Assembly (NCBI GenBank): GCA_946406115.1
Contig: OX291550.1
Coordinates: forward strand, 28,310,722-28,374,721
From: Apoda limacodes
Taxonomy: Eukaryota > Arthropoda > Insecta > Lepidoptera > Limacodidae
Direction: 5' to 3'
Length of the DNA stretch: 64,000 nt
The position numbers and the translations under genes were made by a program. How positions within the stretch are numbered: the stretch's first letter is position 1; each line of letters opens with the position of its first letter. The notes beneath the pieces are model-generated. The model was given only the letters and a program-made list of their open reading frames with translations, ran no database searches and was not told the origin of the DNA. Below are positions 11,107-21,724 of the stretch, piece after piece.

Positions 11107-12035
11107 ATACTAGACGTAGAAAAGACCTAATTTTCAAGTTACCTTCATGTAAAACGAAATTTGCTCAAACTACTATGAACTATCTCGGACCGAAAATATT
11201 TAACAAAATTAGTAAGAATATAATATTTAGTAGCCATACTAATTGCTTTTTGAGCAATATTTTTTTTTATTTTTTTTTTAACAGAAAAGGATTACCTAAT
11301 TAATTATTGCAATGAAATAAAGAAAGTACCGACGGCAAAATGATTCTAATTATTACACATCACACACATTAGTTCTATGAATAATGCAATGTAAAATCTT
11401 GTTTCATAAATATATTTTGATATATTTCTGTAAATTCGAAAGAAAATACTTTAAAATAATATTTTGATATAAAAACTGCACGATTTTAATAATTTTTTTA
11501 TTACTTTTTAATACATGAAAGATACATGGTGATTACAATTGATGAAAATATATTTAATTAAGTCATTTAGCATTAGGAAACTGAAATATTTACAATCATG
11601 CAGATCAAACATAATATATGTCTCCTTTAGCGACCCACCACACTGTCAGGTAAAGAAAAAATACTTATTAAGTCGGGACAAAAAGTTGAACCTTTCTTGG
11701 CTTTCTGTTCTTCTATGAAAGTATCTGATAATGACTCTGTTCAGTATTTAATTTTTAATACGTGTAGATACGCAAACATAACAAATATACTTATTACAAG
11801 ATAAAATAAATGTATGTATAACAAATAGACAGGTAAATACTTACTTTTTCCAACACTGGCAAACACTAACATCGATACCGATGTGAAATTAGCAGCCAAA
11901 GTTACTTGCCGCCAATAACCCAACCAAATTAAGAAGTCTTAGTTATTTTTTCTATTTAATTCCTACAACGATGTAGCAATTATATAGAAATAAAACATCT
12001 ATTTGTCACAAATAAGAACCATTTCCTCGCTAACT
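11107..12035. other. AT-rich DNA, no gene seen
   Basis: Mostly A/T with runs of T. The ORF at 11741-11923 has no domain or conserved motif. Nothing else supported. Confidence 0.4.
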
Positions 12036-12945
12036 TACACGGAAAAAAAAGAGTTTCCAAGTTCTATTCCACCAAAGTAATTTGCATTCAGTCAAGAAAT
12101 CCAACTATTTTGCACATATTTTGTTCACAGAAGGCAATATTATTTCCCAGAAAAAAAATCATTTTATCAATCCAAATTGATAAACTTCTTTGCGTATGAA
12201 CAAATTTTTTTTTAACCAAATAAATGTTCGTTTTAGATCAACCAAACTTAAATTAATTACCCTAAGACAGTTAATGTTCTTGTATAAAATAAATACATTT
12301 TTATATGCAACATTTTATTTTTCTTCGTTTGAAAAAAAAAATTATTTTGCTTTAATATAATTTATTATGCGCCAAAATCATGGTTTTCTTAAATCTGCGA
12401 CGTCACTTATTAAAAACTATATTTTTCGATGAAAATAATTGTATCTTAAATCAAAGCCAGTGAAATGTTCAGTTAAGATAATATTGTTTTGAATTAGAGA
12501 AAATAATAATTTTAACAGAATTTGTTAGATTCTTGACTCAAAATCTGATATTTTATGCTAAAACTATTGTTTTAGTCGAAACAAATAAAATACCTGCTTT
12601 AAAATATTAAACATTTTCGTTGAAATTAATCAACTAGTATCCCTTTGAACGAATTTTCTTTTCGTTTAAGTAAATACTTGCATTTTCAAAATTGAATGAA
12701 TCTCATCACTGTCCTTCATAGGATTTCGTGTTGGCTTTTAATTTTAAATAATTGTTTATTGTAGGGTTTTGTGCGTCAAATTAGTATCAGTTTATGCGAG
12801 AAACCTACAGTTAATTATTTTCTGAGAATTGTAAAGCTTGTAGCGGATCATATCATACCGCTACAAGCAAGGCTGACGTCACGCGTCCTACATCGCGCTA
12901 TCAAAGTTTCTTCTGTCCATGAGTATATATAGAAAACCGAACAGA

Positions 12946-12960
12946 ATGATAAGTGGACCA
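12946..12960. repeat. Target-site duplication of the inserted LINE, left
   Basis: atgataagtggacca, repeated after the poly(A) at 15620-15634 and present once in copy 2 at 20852-20866. Confidence 0.9.
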
Positions 12961-15620
12961 TCTCTCCGACCCACTTTCCCGAAGTAGTGACACATAGACC
13001 TGACGTACTTGACATAGCACTTCTTAAGAACGTAGCCTTAAGGCTGCATTCCATAGAGGTGTTACACGAGCTTACATCTGACCATAGGCCGGTTCTCTTA
13101 CGACTAGGGTCCCCAACCGACGGTCATCCGTCCGTTAAGGACGTGGTCGACTGGCGGAGACTAGGTGAAAACCTAGGAAAAATAGACTCTCGCCCCACCT
13201 AAATAGGATCCCGGACAATATTGTCTCAGCCGACGATGTTAGTTTAGCGGTCGAAGCGCTTACTAGCCACCTCCAGTCCGCTGTAGCGGAGTGCTCTAAG
13301 CGGATTACAGTAGAGAATAATCTCCGCTGGAATCTGCCGGAGGACGTGAGGTTGCTATTGAGAGCTAAGAACGCGGCTACTCGACGGTACGACAATTATC
13401 CGTCTGAGGTAAACAGGGCATCGCTCAGATCTTTACAACGTGCCGTAAAGACAAAAATAGCCGAAGTTAGGAACGAAAAGTGGGACAATCTCATGAAAGA
13501 GATATCGCCTTCCCACTTAGCGTACTATCAGATGGCTCGAGCGTTAAAATCCGACGTAGTGAGTACTATGCCGCCTTTAGTCGACGCAAACGCGACAATC
13601 GCATTTGACGACGACGAAAAGGCCGAATGCCTAGCCAAATCGCTAGAAAGTCAGTGTTCGCTCAGCGAACAACCCACTGACCAAGCTCACGTCGATGAAG
13701 TGGACAGGGAAGTGGAGCGGAGAGCGGCCCTTCCCCCACTTGACTCACTTCCCCCCGTAACAGTCTCTGAGGTCGAAAAGATCATCAAAGACTTACAACC
13801 CAAAAAGGCCCCGGGTGCCGATGGGATCTCAAATAGGCTTCTAAAAATCCTCCCCGCTCAGCTCCTCCTTCTATTGGTCAGCATCTTCAATGCGGCCATG
13901 GCAAATTGCATCTTTCCCGACTCTTGGAAAGAAGCTGACGTTATAGGTATCCCTAAACTGGGTAAACCTAGTAACGTAGCCACGTCATATAGACCCATTA
14001 GTCTCTTAAAGACTTTGGGGAAATTATATGAACGACTCCTCCTTTCTCGCCTGAAAGACTACGTTCAGTCTAAAGGCATTCTGATTGACGAACAGTTCGG
14101 TTTTCGAGCTAATCACTCGTGCGTCAATCAAGTGCACCGCATAACGGAGCACATCCTCCAAGGCCTCAATAGGTCCCCTAAGCCGTTCAGCACAGGAGCC
14201 CTCTTCTTCGATGTAGCGAAGGCTTTCGATAAAGTCTGGCATAACGGCTTGATTTACAAGCTGTACAATCTCGGTGTCCCAGACCGTCTCGTGCTCATCT
14301 TACGAGACTTCCTTAGGGATCGCAGTTTTCGCTATCGCGTAGAACGAAGTCATTCGTCTCCCCACCCCATAGGTGCAGGTGTCCCCCAGGGCTCCGTGCT
14401 TTCCCCTCTACTCTATTCCCTATTCACAAACGATATACCTCGTCCCTCGAACGTTAATGTGGCGCTCTTCGCGGACGATACGGCGCTCTACTGTTCTCAC
14501 CGACACGTCCGTCGTATAAGCCTGGCCCTCCAGTCTGCCGCCAACGCCTTAGGCGATTGGTTTCGGAAGTGGAGAATCGAGGTTAACCCCGAGAAAAGTG
14601 CAGCAGTGCACTTCGCCCGGGGCCGAAAATCGGTAAAGGTCACAAGGCAACTCACCCCAGTCCACCTATATGGCCAACCCATTCCGTGGGTTAAAAAGGT
14701 CAAATATTTAGGGGTCACTTTAGACTCTCGTCTTAATTTCAGAGCCCACATTAAAAGAGTAAGAGATCGAGCAGCCTTTGTTCTCGGTCGTCTTAAGCCA
14801 ATGTTAAACAAGTACAGTAAAATGTCTCTTAGAAATAAGGTGACGCTTTACAAAACTTGTATTCGGCCCATACTCACATATGCGAGCGTAGCGTTTGGTC
14901 ACACCAACACTACTTCCTTGCAAGTCTTACAAAATCGCTTTATGCGAGGCGCAGTCGGCGCCCCGTACTATATGCGTAACATCGATCTCCATAGTGATTT
15001 CGAGCTTCCGACCATAAAAGCCTTCATCAAAGATGCGTCTAAACGCTACTTTGAGACGGCAGCCCTCCACCCCAATCCCCTAATTAGGCAATTTAGGACC
15101 GTTTAGATATCCGAGGCACGTCATAATTGACTCCGACGATGATATAACCAGCAGGCTCAAAGCTCAAGCGCCTTCAGCGCTCGCGTCCGCGATCACAGAT
15201 TATAGAAATATATACAGAATACGTCGCCGCCGGCGGCGACGGAACATTAGACAGCTTAGTTTTAACACACACACACACACTCGAGCGCGCGGGTATACTA
15301 GGTTCACTAATATACCCGGGCGCTTCGACTAGTTAGATTTAAATAATAATAGGCGAGTGCTGAAGAGTTTCTTGCCGTTTCTTCTCTTCAGAACGCCTTT
15401 GCTATTTTCCGAAACGGCGGTAAAATTTAGTTAGATACAAATTTTAGTTTCTAAGAGCGGTTGCCCAAGCCGAGGTTCGTGTCTAGGACACCCTTGCGCA
15501 AACCGCCCCAACTTTTCGCTGAAGAGTGCAAGCAGCACCGCAGCAAAAGTTAGTCCGCGTGTAGTTGTAAAGGCCATCTGCGGCCAACAACAGTAGCCAG
15601 TAGTTAGAAAAAAAAAAAAA
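12961..15620 (+). mobile_element. 5'-truncated jockey-like non-LTR retrotransposon
   Basis: The insert starts inside the endonuclease coding region and ends in ~13 A residues after a 3' UTR (15333-15607). It is flanked by a ~15-bp target duplication. The second copy of the host element gives the exact empty site, so both ends are certain. It differs strongly from its surroundings in base composition (much more G+C). A (CA)n run lies at 15267-15282. Placement in the jockey clade rests on the endonuclease plus reverse transcriptase arrangement and the motifs. Confidence 0.9.
12963..15332 (+). pseudogene. LINE ORF2: endonuclease C-terminus and reverse transcriptase
   Basis: Positions 12963-13190 encode the end of an APE-type endonuclease (THRPDVLDIALLKN; ELTSDHRPVLLRLG with the catalytic S-D-H). 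The long frame to 15106 is reverse transcriptase: KKAPGADGIS, YRPISLLKTLGKLYER, DEQFGFRANHS, GALFFDVAKAFDKVWH, GVPQGSVLSPLLYSLF, FADD at 14468-14479, and the thumb WRIEVNPEKSAAVHF. The frame is broken twice: at about 13186-13196, between endonuclease and RT, and at about 15101. After the second break a different frame runs on for ~75 codons to TAG 15330-15332 with an Arg-rich stretch. The RT catalytic aspartates look intact, so the breaks alone inactivate it. Confidence 0.85.
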
Positions 15621-15733
15621 TGATAAGTGGACCACGGCGGTCCCCAGGCATAACACCTCGCCTGGCAGGAGATCTCCTCTTTGCCGCCGCACCACAAGCA
15701 TCCAGCAAACAGTCGCATTCGTCTATCAGAAAC

Positions 15734-15791
15734 GATAAGCGAAGTTAAGCAACGTCGACCGTGGTCAGTATTTGGATGGGTGACCTCTTTT
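15734..15791 (+). ncRNA. 5S-rRNA-like segment in TIR element copy 1
   Basis: Same segment as in copy 2: GAAGTTAAGCAACGTC, then GTGGTCAGTATTTGGATGGG and TGAC, ending at TTTT 15788-15791. It resembles the 3' half of 5S rRNA including the A-box and C-box. Here it is separated from the element's TATA box by the LINE. Confidence 0.6.
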
Positions 15792-16479
15792 CTTCCATGT
15801 TTAAGAAGGATCGTTAAATAGTCATAACAATTATAATTAAACATAACGCTGTATAATCAGCTAAAGGCGAGAATAGCTACCTTAGCTCGACAAAGTCCAT
15901 ATAAAGGCAGTGCGGGTAGACTTGCCTATATGGCCCAAGCCTCCAGAAAAAGAGGCCTGTGCCTCTGCAGTAGGGCACTACTAGCTCGACAACGTCCGCT
16001 AAGACACACTAAGTCAGTGCGGTAGACTGACTCTATATGGCCCAAGCCTCCAGAAAAGAGGCGTAGGGCTTTTTAAAAAAACTTTATTTAATCTTGACGG
16101 TTAACTATGTCATTTTGGACCGAAACATTTTTTGTTTTAAACTAAAATATAATGTTATTAATTTAAGAGCTGATGTAGTCTAGTTAAGAGCACTATTCTC
16201 TTGTGTGAACTAGAAATTTCTTCCGTGCAATAAAGCACGATGTTCTACGCCCAAGAAAACTAAGTGTTTCAAATAAAGAAGCATATTTTTCTTCAATGAA
16301 TTAAATATTGTTTCAAATTGATAGAGTTTTATTTACTGGTTCAATGAAATTTGATCTTGTGATAACTTCATATTATTTTAAATATTTAAGAGAAATAATA
16401 TCTTAGATGAAGTAAATATTCGTTGGTGCATATATGAAACGATATTCTCTTGGCTCAACTAATTCTTTTTTACCGTGTA

Positions 16480-16620
16480 GCTGCTCGTGTTGCTTCCTAC
16501 TGAGTTGCTCTTTGTACCAATCACAAAATTTGTAATCTTTTTTTTTTGCGGATAATGTTGGGGTTGTGTCGATATTACAACTGTGAAAACCATAAATAAC
16601 AAGAGGACTATAGACTTCAT
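16480..16620 (-). CDS. Possible signal-peptide exon of a small secreted protein
   Basis: From ATG 16620-16618 the frame reads a typical secretion signal, MKSIVLLLFMVFTVVISTQ, then PQHYPQKKK and a Thr/Ser/Asn-rich stretch. It runs directly into the end of TIR element copy 1, where the last seven codons (16479-16459) are element sequence. If real, it is a first exon or small gene truncated by the insertion. I recognise no family. A hydrophobic stretch after an ATG can arise by chance in AT-rich DNA, and no promoter or splice donor was found. Confidence 0.2.
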
Positions 16621-16689
16621 AATATAAAAAGTGGATCTAAAATGCAGCTTTGGTTCGACACCACTTCGTTGAATGGTACCTACCAATTT

Positions 16690-18235
16690 TTTTTTGGTAT
16701 GATGAAAGGCAAGCAATGGGTATATGATACCAGATATTATTGGTCTATTGGAATAGCTATAAAATAAAATCAAACCTGTAGTAGTACTCGATCGATTCGA
16801 GGACGAAAAAAAATTATAAACCTATCAAAAAATGTTGCGGCCTGGGGTTAGAATTCATTTATTTTTGGTATGATGGACGGCTAGCAAGGGGTATATATGA
16901 CGTTAGATATTAATAGTCTATTGCAATAGCTTTAAAATAAAATCAAAAATAAAGTGATACTCGATCGATAAGGGGAAGAAAAAAATTTGTGACGAAAAAA
17001 ACAACCGGCTGCAAGAAGATGCACTAAAAAGGTAAAAATAACTACTTAATTCCAAAAATCTGATCTTAATTACAGTTTTAAGTGTGAGACTTCATTTATT
17101 AGTGGTATGATGGACGGCAAGCAAGGGGTATATGACGCTAGATATTAATAGTATATTGCAATAGCTGTAAACTAAAATCAAAACTAGAGTAATACTCGAT
17201 CGATAAGGGGACGAAAACAAATTATAAACATATTAAAAAATAATAATGTCTGTGTTGACATTTCTTTTATTTTAAATAATCATAATTGCAATAGCTATAA
17301 AATAAAATCAAAACTAGAGTGATACTCGATTGATAAGGGGAAGAAAAAACTAAAATAAAACAAAAAAAACAACCGGCTTCATAAAGATGCACTAAAAAGG
17401 TAAAAATAATTACTTATTTCCAAAAATCTGATCTGAATTACAGTTTAAAATAATTACTTATTTCCAAAAATCTGAGTTGAATTACAGTTTTAAGTGTGAG
17501 ACTTCATTTATTTTAGGTATGATGGACGGCAAACAAGGGGCATACGACACTAGACATTATTGGTCTATTGAAATAACTATAAAATAAAATCAAACCTGGA
17601 GTAATAATCAATCGAAAAAGGGACGAAAAACCAGAGTGATACTCGATCGATAAGAGGACAAAAAAACAAGTCGGACAACCGTCCGGAATCGTGACAACTT
17701 GTGCCTTTCACTTTTTATGTCTGTCTCTCTCGCTCTTAGGCGGGCTAACCATGCCGCGTGCCTCTCACTCGCTCTCATTGTGAGCGCATAACGTGAGCGG
17801 AGCGTAACGCAGTTTCTTGAAGTGTCACCCGGCAAACCAATTTATAAGACGTTGTCACGTCAAAAAATATTAACCTATTAAAAAATGTTAATGTCTGAGT
17901 TGAGCCTTTTTTTTACTTTTAGTTTAATTGACGGCAAGTAAGAGGTATATTATGACGATAGATATTAATAGTATATTGCAATATCTGTAAACTGAAGTCA
18001 AAACTAGACTGATACTCGATCGATAAGGGGACGAAAACAAAATATAAACATAAAAAATGATAATGTCTGAGTTGAGACTTCATTTATTATTGGTATGAGG
18101 GACGGTAAGCATGGGATATATGACACAAGGTATAAATAGTATCAAGGTATCAAAATTAGAGTGATGCTCGATCGATAAAAGGAAGAAAAAATTTTTTAAA
18201 CATATTACAAAATGTTAATGGCTTAGTTGACGTAA
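16690..18235. repeat. Degenerate tandem array around 'tactcgatcgataagggg'
   Basis: A unit containing 'ggtatgatggacggcaagca', 'agatattaatagtctattgc' and 'gatactcgatcgataagggg' recurs about eight times (markers near 16781, 16958, 17193, 17322, 17602, 17636, 18011, 18163). Spacing is irregular, from 35 to 375 bp, through deletions and insertions, one of which is the 170-bp element at 17690. No coding content seen. Confidence 0.8.
17690..17859. mobile_element. 170-bp MITE-like element, copy A
   Basis: Ends are CGTGACAAC and its reverse complement GTTGTCACG. The body contains 'gcgggctaaccatgccgcgt' and 'gtgagcgcataacgtgagcg'. It appears identical over 170 bp to 61677-61846, 44 kb away in the same orientation. 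It is much more G+C-rich than its surroundings. No clear target duplication. Right-flanking 'tcaaaaaat' is also shared, so the right border may lie slightly further out. Confidence 0.8.
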
Positions 18236-18265
18236 GCTGTATTTATATATTATAATATCACTAGC

Positions 18266-18540
18266 TTTTGCCAGCGGCTCCACTCGCGCTTAATTTGGTA
18301 ATTGGCGTAGAATTTCTACGGCAAGTCCTTGATTAGATTAAGAAAGTGTGCTATATAGCAAGCTACAGCTATATTTCTTCTTCTTGTTATTTCTGTGGGA
18401 ACATTTGAATTTTTCTGGATAAAAAAAGCCTATGTCCTAGATCAAATGCAAACACCAAGCAAACTATAAGCCGCACAAGTCAAATTTGGAAGGCAAAGTC
18501 CGGAACTTTCTACAAATACCAGGAATTTCCTCTGGAAAAC
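18266..18540 (+). repeat. Degraded 'ctagcttttgccagcggc' interspersed repeat
   Basis: Starts 'ctagcttttgccagcggctc' and contains 'atagcaagctacagctata' and 'ggataaaaaaagcctatgtc'. This is the common lepidopteran repeat, also seen at 25363, 25884, 36511, 44815 (-), 55128, 61905 and 63636. Confidence 0.7.
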
Positions 18541-19943
18541 TTTTGTATTGAACTGGTAACCCTAGCCAGGGTACTAGAACAAAACCAGCTTAGTTAATTA
18601 ACTAACTTGTACTCGTAAGTATATCGTATAGATTTAGACATATACACTAGATGGCCAACATTCAAAAATAGCTTTAAGCAACTTATTTATGTGTGAGTGC
18701 GGAGAAACTTTAAATAATGTGTTTTAGTGTGACTGCCTCTGTGCCTATACTGTGGTCTGATACAATGTGCTTCTATATAATATTAGTTTTGTCCGACGCC
18801 TCTAATTTCTAAATTGGTGTTGCAGAGAATTTATAGCTTATTGTTGTATTAAGATTTACACCCTGTGTTGTCAACGGGGCGTAGTAGGATAATTGATGGC
18901 AACATTGTCCTTATGTTAAAGTAGGAGTTATTTGAATTATATCGAATTGAATGTTGGAAATGTACCATTTTCAATGATAAAACAATTGTGTACAATGTGT
19001 ACTGTCAATAAAAAACCAAGTTGATCATTGCGCTTTTTGTTTAGCCTTCGCTTTACTTAGCTTTAAACATTTGTACACATATTTATTAAGCCATAGTGTG
19101 ATATATGTATATGAATGAATGGTATTTGATCATTTGTGCTTGAAATACTCGTGTTACACGCTAGAAGCTATGTCAAGCCAAGCACCGGCTTTAGAATACA
19201 GACCAAATTTGTTCATTCAACAAACAAATAAATTTGTCCTGTATTTAAGTTAAGTACGTAATTAATTTGTCATGTATCCCATGCATTTTTCATGATATTA
19301 TAACAGAGATTTACGAGTTTTACTTACTTGAATGCTTTTATTCTTTTCATCTCTTCTCATTTCTATTGTGTAGTGTAAAGGAGAACGGTACCTAACAGCC
19401 ATTCATCTTATGGGTAGCTTAAAGGAAGTTTTAATATCGATAATGGCTGAAGTAACTGAGATAATGGATTGAGCTATGGAGTAAATTGGATCCAGGGATT
19501 ACTACAGAGAAAGAAAATAAAAGTAAAAATGGAGATTGCAGAATAAAATTACAAACATTATATCATGACACATTTAATGTCATATCAACGCACAGCCCAA
19601 ACCGATGGGTCTAGAAATTCGAAATTTGGTACGTGGATTCCTTACGTCAAGTAGGGCTCAACTAAGAAAAGATGTTGCAAAATTCGTCTACTAAAGAGGT
19701 GAAATAGGAGTTGGAATTTTATATGAAAATCAGTCAATTTTGTAACGAAATTTATCAAAAAATGGTATTAGGCCTTAAGTTTGCAAATTAAGATTGACGT
19801 TTTTCATAGTTTTTTAAAATAATAATCTTTAAGGGGGCAAAATAGGAGATGAAAATTCGTATGAGAACTTCGATATACCGGCCTGGCATTTTTTCATTTT
19901 TGGATTTCTTCCTATATTTGCTTCTTGCAAAATTTTATGATTT
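18541..19943. other. No gene seen; old repeat fragments
   Basis: AT-rich DNA. Positions about 19640-19900 contain 'gggggcaaaataggagatga'-like phrases related, in reverse complement, to the array at 47.6-49.5 kb. Confidence 0.35.
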
Positions 19944-20830
19944 TACACGGAAAAAAAAGAGTTTCCAAGTTCTATTCCACCAAAGTAATTTGCATTCAGT
20001 CAAGAAATCCAACTATTTTGGACATATTTTGTTCACAGAAGGCAATATTATTTCCCAGAAAAAAAATCATTTTATCAATCGAAATTGATAAACTTCTTTT
20101 CGTATGAACAAATTTTTTTTTAACCAAATAAATGTTCGTTTTAGATCAACCAAACTTAAATTAATTACCCTAAGACAGTTAATGTTCTTGTATAAAATAA
20201 ATACATTTTTATATGCAACATTTTATTTTTCTTCGTTTGAAAAAAAAAATATTTTGCTTTAATATAATTTATTTTGCGCCAAAATCATGGTTTTCTTAAA
20301 TCTGCGACGTCACTTATTAAAAACTATATTTTTCGATGAAAATAATTGTATCTTAAATCAAAGCCAGTGAAATGTTCAGTTAAGATAATATTGTTTTGAA
20401 TTAGAGAAAATAATAATTTTAACAGAATTTGTTAGATTCTTGACTCAAAATCTGATATTTTATGCTAAAACTATTGTTTTAGTCGAAACAAATAAAATAC
20501 CTGCTTTAAAATATTAAACATTTTCGTTGAAATTAATCAACTAGTATCCCTTTGAACAAATTTTCTTTTCGTTTAAGTAAATACCTGCATTTTCAAAATT
20601 GAATGAATCTCATCACTGTCCTTCATAGGATTTCGTGTTGACTTTTAATTTTAAATAATTGTTTATTGTAGGGTTTTGTGCGTCAAATTAGTATCAGTTT
20701 ATGCGAGAAACCTACAGTTAATTATTTTCTGAGAATTGTAAAGCTTGTAGCGGATCATATCATACCGCTACAAGCAAGGCTGACGTCACGCGTCCTACAT
20801 CGCGCTATCAAAGTTTCTTCTGTCGATGAG

Positions 20831-20838
20831 TATATATA
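20831..20838 (+). promoter_or_regulatory. TATA box upstream of the hairpin/5S-like block
   Basis: TATATATA lies 31 bp before GGACC at 20862, the first base of a run of hairpins. That is the normal TATA-to-start distance in Pol II promoters and in insect U6-type Pol III promoters. Whether it is used is inference. Confidence 0.45.
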
Positions 20839-20861
20839 GAAAACCGAACAGAATGATAAGT

Positions 20862-21024
20862 GGACCACGGCGGTCCCCAGGCATAACACCTCGCCTGGCA
20901 GGAGATCTCCTCTTTGCCGCCGCACCACAAGCATCCAGCAAACAGTCGCATTCGTCTATCAGAAACGATAAGCGAAGTTAAGCAACGTCGACCGTGGTCA
21001 GTATTTGGATGGGTGGCCGCTTTT
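20862..21024 (+). ncRNA. Candidate structured RNA with 5S-like 3' half
   Basis: Successive stems: GGACC/GGTCC (20862-20876), CCAGGC/GCCTGG (20877-20898) and the palindrome GGAGATCTCC (20901-20910). About 60 bp later comes a 5S-like segment: GATAAGCGAAG, GAAGTTAAGCAACGTC (20974-20989, A-box-like) and GTGGTCAGTATTTGGATGGG (C-box-like), then TTTT at 21021-21024. In real 5S genes these boxes bind TFIIIA/TFIIIC. The first ~35-40 nt of 5S rRNA are missing, so this is not a 5S gene. The transcript limits are inferred. Confidence 0.4.
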
Positions 21025-21129
21025 CTTCCATGTTTAAGAAGGGATCGTTAAATAGTCATAACAATTATAATTAAACATAACGCTGTATAATCAGCTAAAA
21101 GCGAGAATAGCTACTTAGCTCGTCAAAGT

Positions 21130-21300
21130 CCATATAAAGGCAGTGCGGGTAGACTGCCTATATGGCCCAAGCCTCCAGGAAAAGAGGCCTTTGCCTCTGC
21201 AGTAGGGCACTACTAGCTCGACAAACGTCCGCTAAGACACACTAAGTCAGTGCGGTAGACTGACTCTATATGGCCCAAGCCTCCAGAAAAGAGGCGTAGG
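21130..21300 (+). repeat. Two related hairpin modules in the TIR element
   Basis: Module 1 (21130-21165) is a stem CCATAT...GGCAGT / ACTGCC.ATATGG with loop 'gcgggtag', then 'cccaagcctcc' and a small GCCTC/GAGGC stem. Module 2 (about 21246-21300) has AGTCAGT/ACTGACT around 'gcggtag', then the same 'atatggcccaagcctccaga' text. Both modules are present in copy 1. Confidence 0.75.
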
Positions 21301-21724
21301 GCTTCTTAAAAAAACTTTATTTAATCTTGACAGTTAACTATGTCATTTTTGACCGAAACATTTTTTGTTTTAAACTAAAATATAATGTTATTAATTTAAG
21401 AGCTGATGTAGTCTAGTTAAGAGCACTATTCTCTTGTGTGAACTCGAAATTTCTTCCGTGCAATAAAGCACGAAGTTCTACGCCCAAGAAAACTAAGTGT
21501 TTCAAATAAAGAAGCATATTTTTCTTCAATGAATTAAATATTGTTTCAAATTGATAGAGTTTTATTTACTGGTTCAAAGAAATTTGATCTTGTGATAACT
21601 TCATATTATTTTAAATATTTAAGAGAAATAATATCTTAGATGAAGTAAATATTCGTTGGTGCATATATGAAACGATATTCTCTTGGCTCAACTAATTCTT
21701 TTTTACCGTGTAGGTCAACGAGAA

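Larger units (their letters stand above)
12038..16477. mobile_element. 1.77-kb TIR element, copy 1, split by a LINE
   Basis: Termini are CACGGAAAAAAAAGAG (left) and, reverse-complemented, CACGGTAAAAAAGAAT (right). Both are flanked by TA, consistent with a TA target duplication. Removing the LINE (12961-15620) and its target duplication leaves 1766 bp, matching copy 2 (1765 bp) with only scattered substitutions and small indels. No transposase ORF is present, so the element is non-autonomous. Inside are a perfect 10-bp stem (12837-12846/12858-12867), a TATA box (12923-12930), a hairpin-rich G+C-rich stretch, a 5S-rRNA-like segment (about 15734-15787) and two hairpin modules (15890-16060). Confidence 0.85.
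19946..21710. mobile_element. 1.77-kb TIR element, copy 2 (intact, empty LINE site)
   Basis: Ends CACGGAAAAAAAAGAG and CCGTG with TA on both outer sides (19944-19945 and 21711-21712). It is nearly identical to copy 1 without the LINE. It has no ORF of meaningful length, so it depends on another source of transposase. It carries in order: an AT-rich left half, the stem CTTGTAGCGG/CCGCTACAAG (20744-20774), TATA box (20831-20838), hairpins (20862-20910), a 5S-like segment (20967-21020), two related hairpin modules (21130-21300) and a second AT-rich stretch. A TA duplication suggests a Tc1/mariner-like or similar integration mode, but TIRs starting CACGG do not let me name the superfamily. Confidence 0.88.

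Noticed and set aside
14497..14811. Minus-strand ORF across the LINE reverse transcriptase
   Set aside because: Antisense of conserved RT motifs; no independent support.
15431..15844. 137-codon minus-strand ORF
   Set aside because: It spans the LINE 3' UTR, its poly(A) and the TIR element, so it is a chance frame over a junction.
20967..21024. A genuine 5S rRNA gene
   Set aside because: The first third of 5S rRNA is missing and the end diverges after the C-box-like text. It also sits inside a transposon present twice.
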